From Acanthopagrus latus (taxonomy: Eukaryota; Chordata; Actinopteri; Spariformes; Sparidae): a stretch of 64,000 nucleotides of DNA. Shown here piece after piece: positions 62,001-64,000 of this stretch. Each line of letters begins with the position of its first letter. The first letter of the stretch is position 1. The position numbers were made by a program, and so were the translations under genes. The DNA is taken from NCBI RefSeq assembly GCF_904848185.1, contig NC_051052.1:10693471-10757470 (forward strand), in the 5' to 3' direction. The notes beneath the pieces were generated by a model. It made no database searches and was not told the origin of the DNA. It saw nothing but the letters and a program-made list of their open reading frames with translations.

Positions 62001-64000
62001 CAGGAAGTGCGTTCCTATACAGGAAGTACATTTTCAGCGCATTGTTATCTAGGAACGACTATTCAGAGAGGTAGATGTCAGCACACTTGATTGGATACTT
62101 CCTCGGAGAAGTTGATAAATAAAATCGCAGTCATCATCTGTCAGCTGTTGAATGAGACCCTGGGACATTAAGATTAAAAAGGACAAAGTATTGGTGTTAT
62201 ATTAAGCGCAGCAGAGAAAGTTGCTTCTTGGACAGATCTGGTAGTCTGGCTGTTGTGTAACATCTTCCACTGGATCCTTCATTGTACAAGTGGAATGTAT
62301 AGAAACGCCCTGAGGAGGTGGTGTGTTCATTTTGCGTCTTTCCTTAAATTGTTTATGTCCAAATTTCCTGTGGATTGATTATCCCTTGTTAAATTTAGGT
62401 CACCACAAGAGGTAGAACTCAAACCTCTCATCATGGCTTTGTTACTCTTCAAGAACTAGGGAAACATTTCAGTCACTCAATCTGCACTGTGTAATGTCCA
62501 AAAATACATTTCTGTCCCTAATTCCCTGTTATGCAACAGCACAAGTATAAGTGTTTTAATGCAGATTTTGGAAAGCAGCCATCTGTTGTCGCTAGTATAT
62601 TAACCGTGTTTGACAGCAGATCTTTATTTGTGCCCTCTCTCTACTCTACCCTGACCATCCTCGCTGTTCGTGGAACATTGTGAAAAGCTATAAATAAGCC
62701 AGTGAGTTCGAAAACGCCCCGCAGCACAGAGGCCACTGTTGGTATCCAGTGAATGACTGAAACTCACACTTGCCTGGCCTAATTTTACACACACTGATAA
62801 ACACACACACGCATCCCAACACAGGGCCCACGTCATTGTAGGCAGCAATGTTTGCTGCAGCACTGAGGCCTGACTCGCACAGCGATGGCCCGATGTGTGA
62901 GCTAATAAGTAGCGGCATTAGTGGGTTAATTCACTTTCACTAAACAAGGATGGAGGGTAAGACAAAAGGACGCACAGAGAGACTATTTTCATGATGCATG
63001 TCCTTCTCTAGTAAAATGGACAGATGGAGAGTAGAGCAGCTTCTCTAATGTAAATACAAAGGTTGGTTGTTAATGCCTCTCCTGCACCTGAACAAAATGA
63101 CATGAACTTTTGCTTCATAGTGTGACTTGTTCATTTAAAAACGTGCTGTTGAAGCCATGAGGGAAAAACTGCTCTGTATAACAAAGGGATGAGGTGCAGG
63201 ATTTGTCGAAGTTTCTTGTTTGTGGGAGACCACCACATGTCTGAAGCTTTGGGGAAAACGAAAACTGGCATTTAAAAAAGTTACGATTGGCTCAGGTCAC
63301 CGATACTTCCTCCCTCGTCCCTTCGTATTTTGCGAATCATCCAGTTTATACGGCAGCACTGGACTCCCTCCATTGTTTAATGAGACATTTGAGGCTCGGT
63401 GTGAAATAGCAGCTCCCCAACAAGATACCAGCACCTCTTCCTCATTGTCCCCCAACACCTGTTTTAAGCCTCTGAGCCACCACTAAAGTAGGGGTTTTAT
63501 TGCCTCTTGGGCTACCCTGTCCTACATAAAGGGCCGTTATTAAACTTGAGAGGAGAAGTGTTTATCTTTTGACACTACATGATGTGTGTTAACACCAGAA
63601 TGATCAGCTCGGGCTCAATGACACTGGAATATTAACACCTAGGCGCCAGGTAGAGCAGGAAGGAAACAACTCTTTATCTCCTCAATTAAGAGCGTCCCTC
63701 TCATCAGGTTTGTCCTCTGCCTGCTGTCTCTTTTGTCAGTGTTACATTATCTACACAAAAGTATGAAATACTTGAGTACTAAGTATCAAATGCACAGGTA
63801 GAAGTAATTTATATATATATTTACATGTTTGTATACAATCAATCGATGTGCTGATGATCTGAATCTGTGGGTTTTTTTTTAATGTATTCATTTTCTTTAC
63901 CTAATTGTGGTTTAAAATTGAGCTACTTTGGCTCTGATGTTTGTGTAATCTGCCAAGTAACTTGTAAGTAAAGTAATTACATTACTTTTTTAGAGTAAAA
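59016..64000 (+). other. pphln1: start of a long pphln1 intron
   Basis: A donor at 59016 opens an intron that continues to the window edge. No exon matching the periphilin C-terminus and no other gene was recognised. Confidence 0.6.

Overview
The window is vertebrate, almost certainly teleost, nuclear DNA. Genes are interrupted by GT-AG introns, (CA)n/(TA)n microsatellites are dense, and several dispersed repeats look like those of percomorph fishes. Four protein-coding genes can be read exon by exon: gxylt1 (-), yaf2 (-), zcrb1 (-) and pphln1 (+, running off the right edge). The same set of neighbours (GXYLT1, YAF2, ZCRB1, PPHLN1) sits together on human chromosome 12q12, so this is an ancient conserved block. 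I cannot name the species.

Layout. 1-13.5 kb: no gene recognised; microsatellites, several dispersed elements (4.9-5.3, 9.3-9.7, 11.4-12.0 kb) and two AT-core stretches that could be regulatory. 14.8-22.2 kb: gxylt1, seven coding exons, 418 aa, with an ETS-site promoter near 22.3 kb. 22.3-27.7 kb: spacer with a ~575-bp inverted-repeat element (23.5-24.1 kb) and a tandem repeat of ~336-bp units (25.5-26.6 kb). 27.7-42.7 kb: yaf2, four coding exons, 186 aa, with a 13.6-kb second intron full of repeats, including a (GT)26/(CA)26 inverted pair and a tRNA-derived SINE. 42.7-45.4 kb: yaf2 promoter, a second CpG-rich patch, and a repeat. 45.4-47.3 kb: compact zcrb1, seven coding exons, 223 aa. 47.2-47.4 kb: shared head-to-head promoter with pphln1. 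47.3-64 kb: pphln1, two leader exons and eight coding exons giving 292 aa; the C-terminal exons must lie beyond 64 kb.

Functions. Gxylt1 is a Golgi/ER glycosyltransferase that extends O-glucose on Notch EGF repeats. Yaf2 is a RanBP2-type zinc-finger subunit of variant Polycomb complex PRC1. Zcrb1 is an RRM plus zinc-knuckle protein of the minor (U12) spliceosome. Periphilin is the RNA-binding subunit of the HUSH silencing complex. They share synteny, not one pathway, although yaf2 and pphln1 both act in chromatin silencing.

I found no sign of a new multi-gene system. The most noteworthy extras are: several small element families that share TTAA-AGG termini, as expected of piggyBac-like non-autonomous transposons; the long inverted dinucleotide pair and long polypurine block inside yaf2; and splicing peculiarities of pphln1 (start codon split by an intron, a 36-bp in-frame exon, a candidate alternative terminal exon, an apparently missing helical exon).
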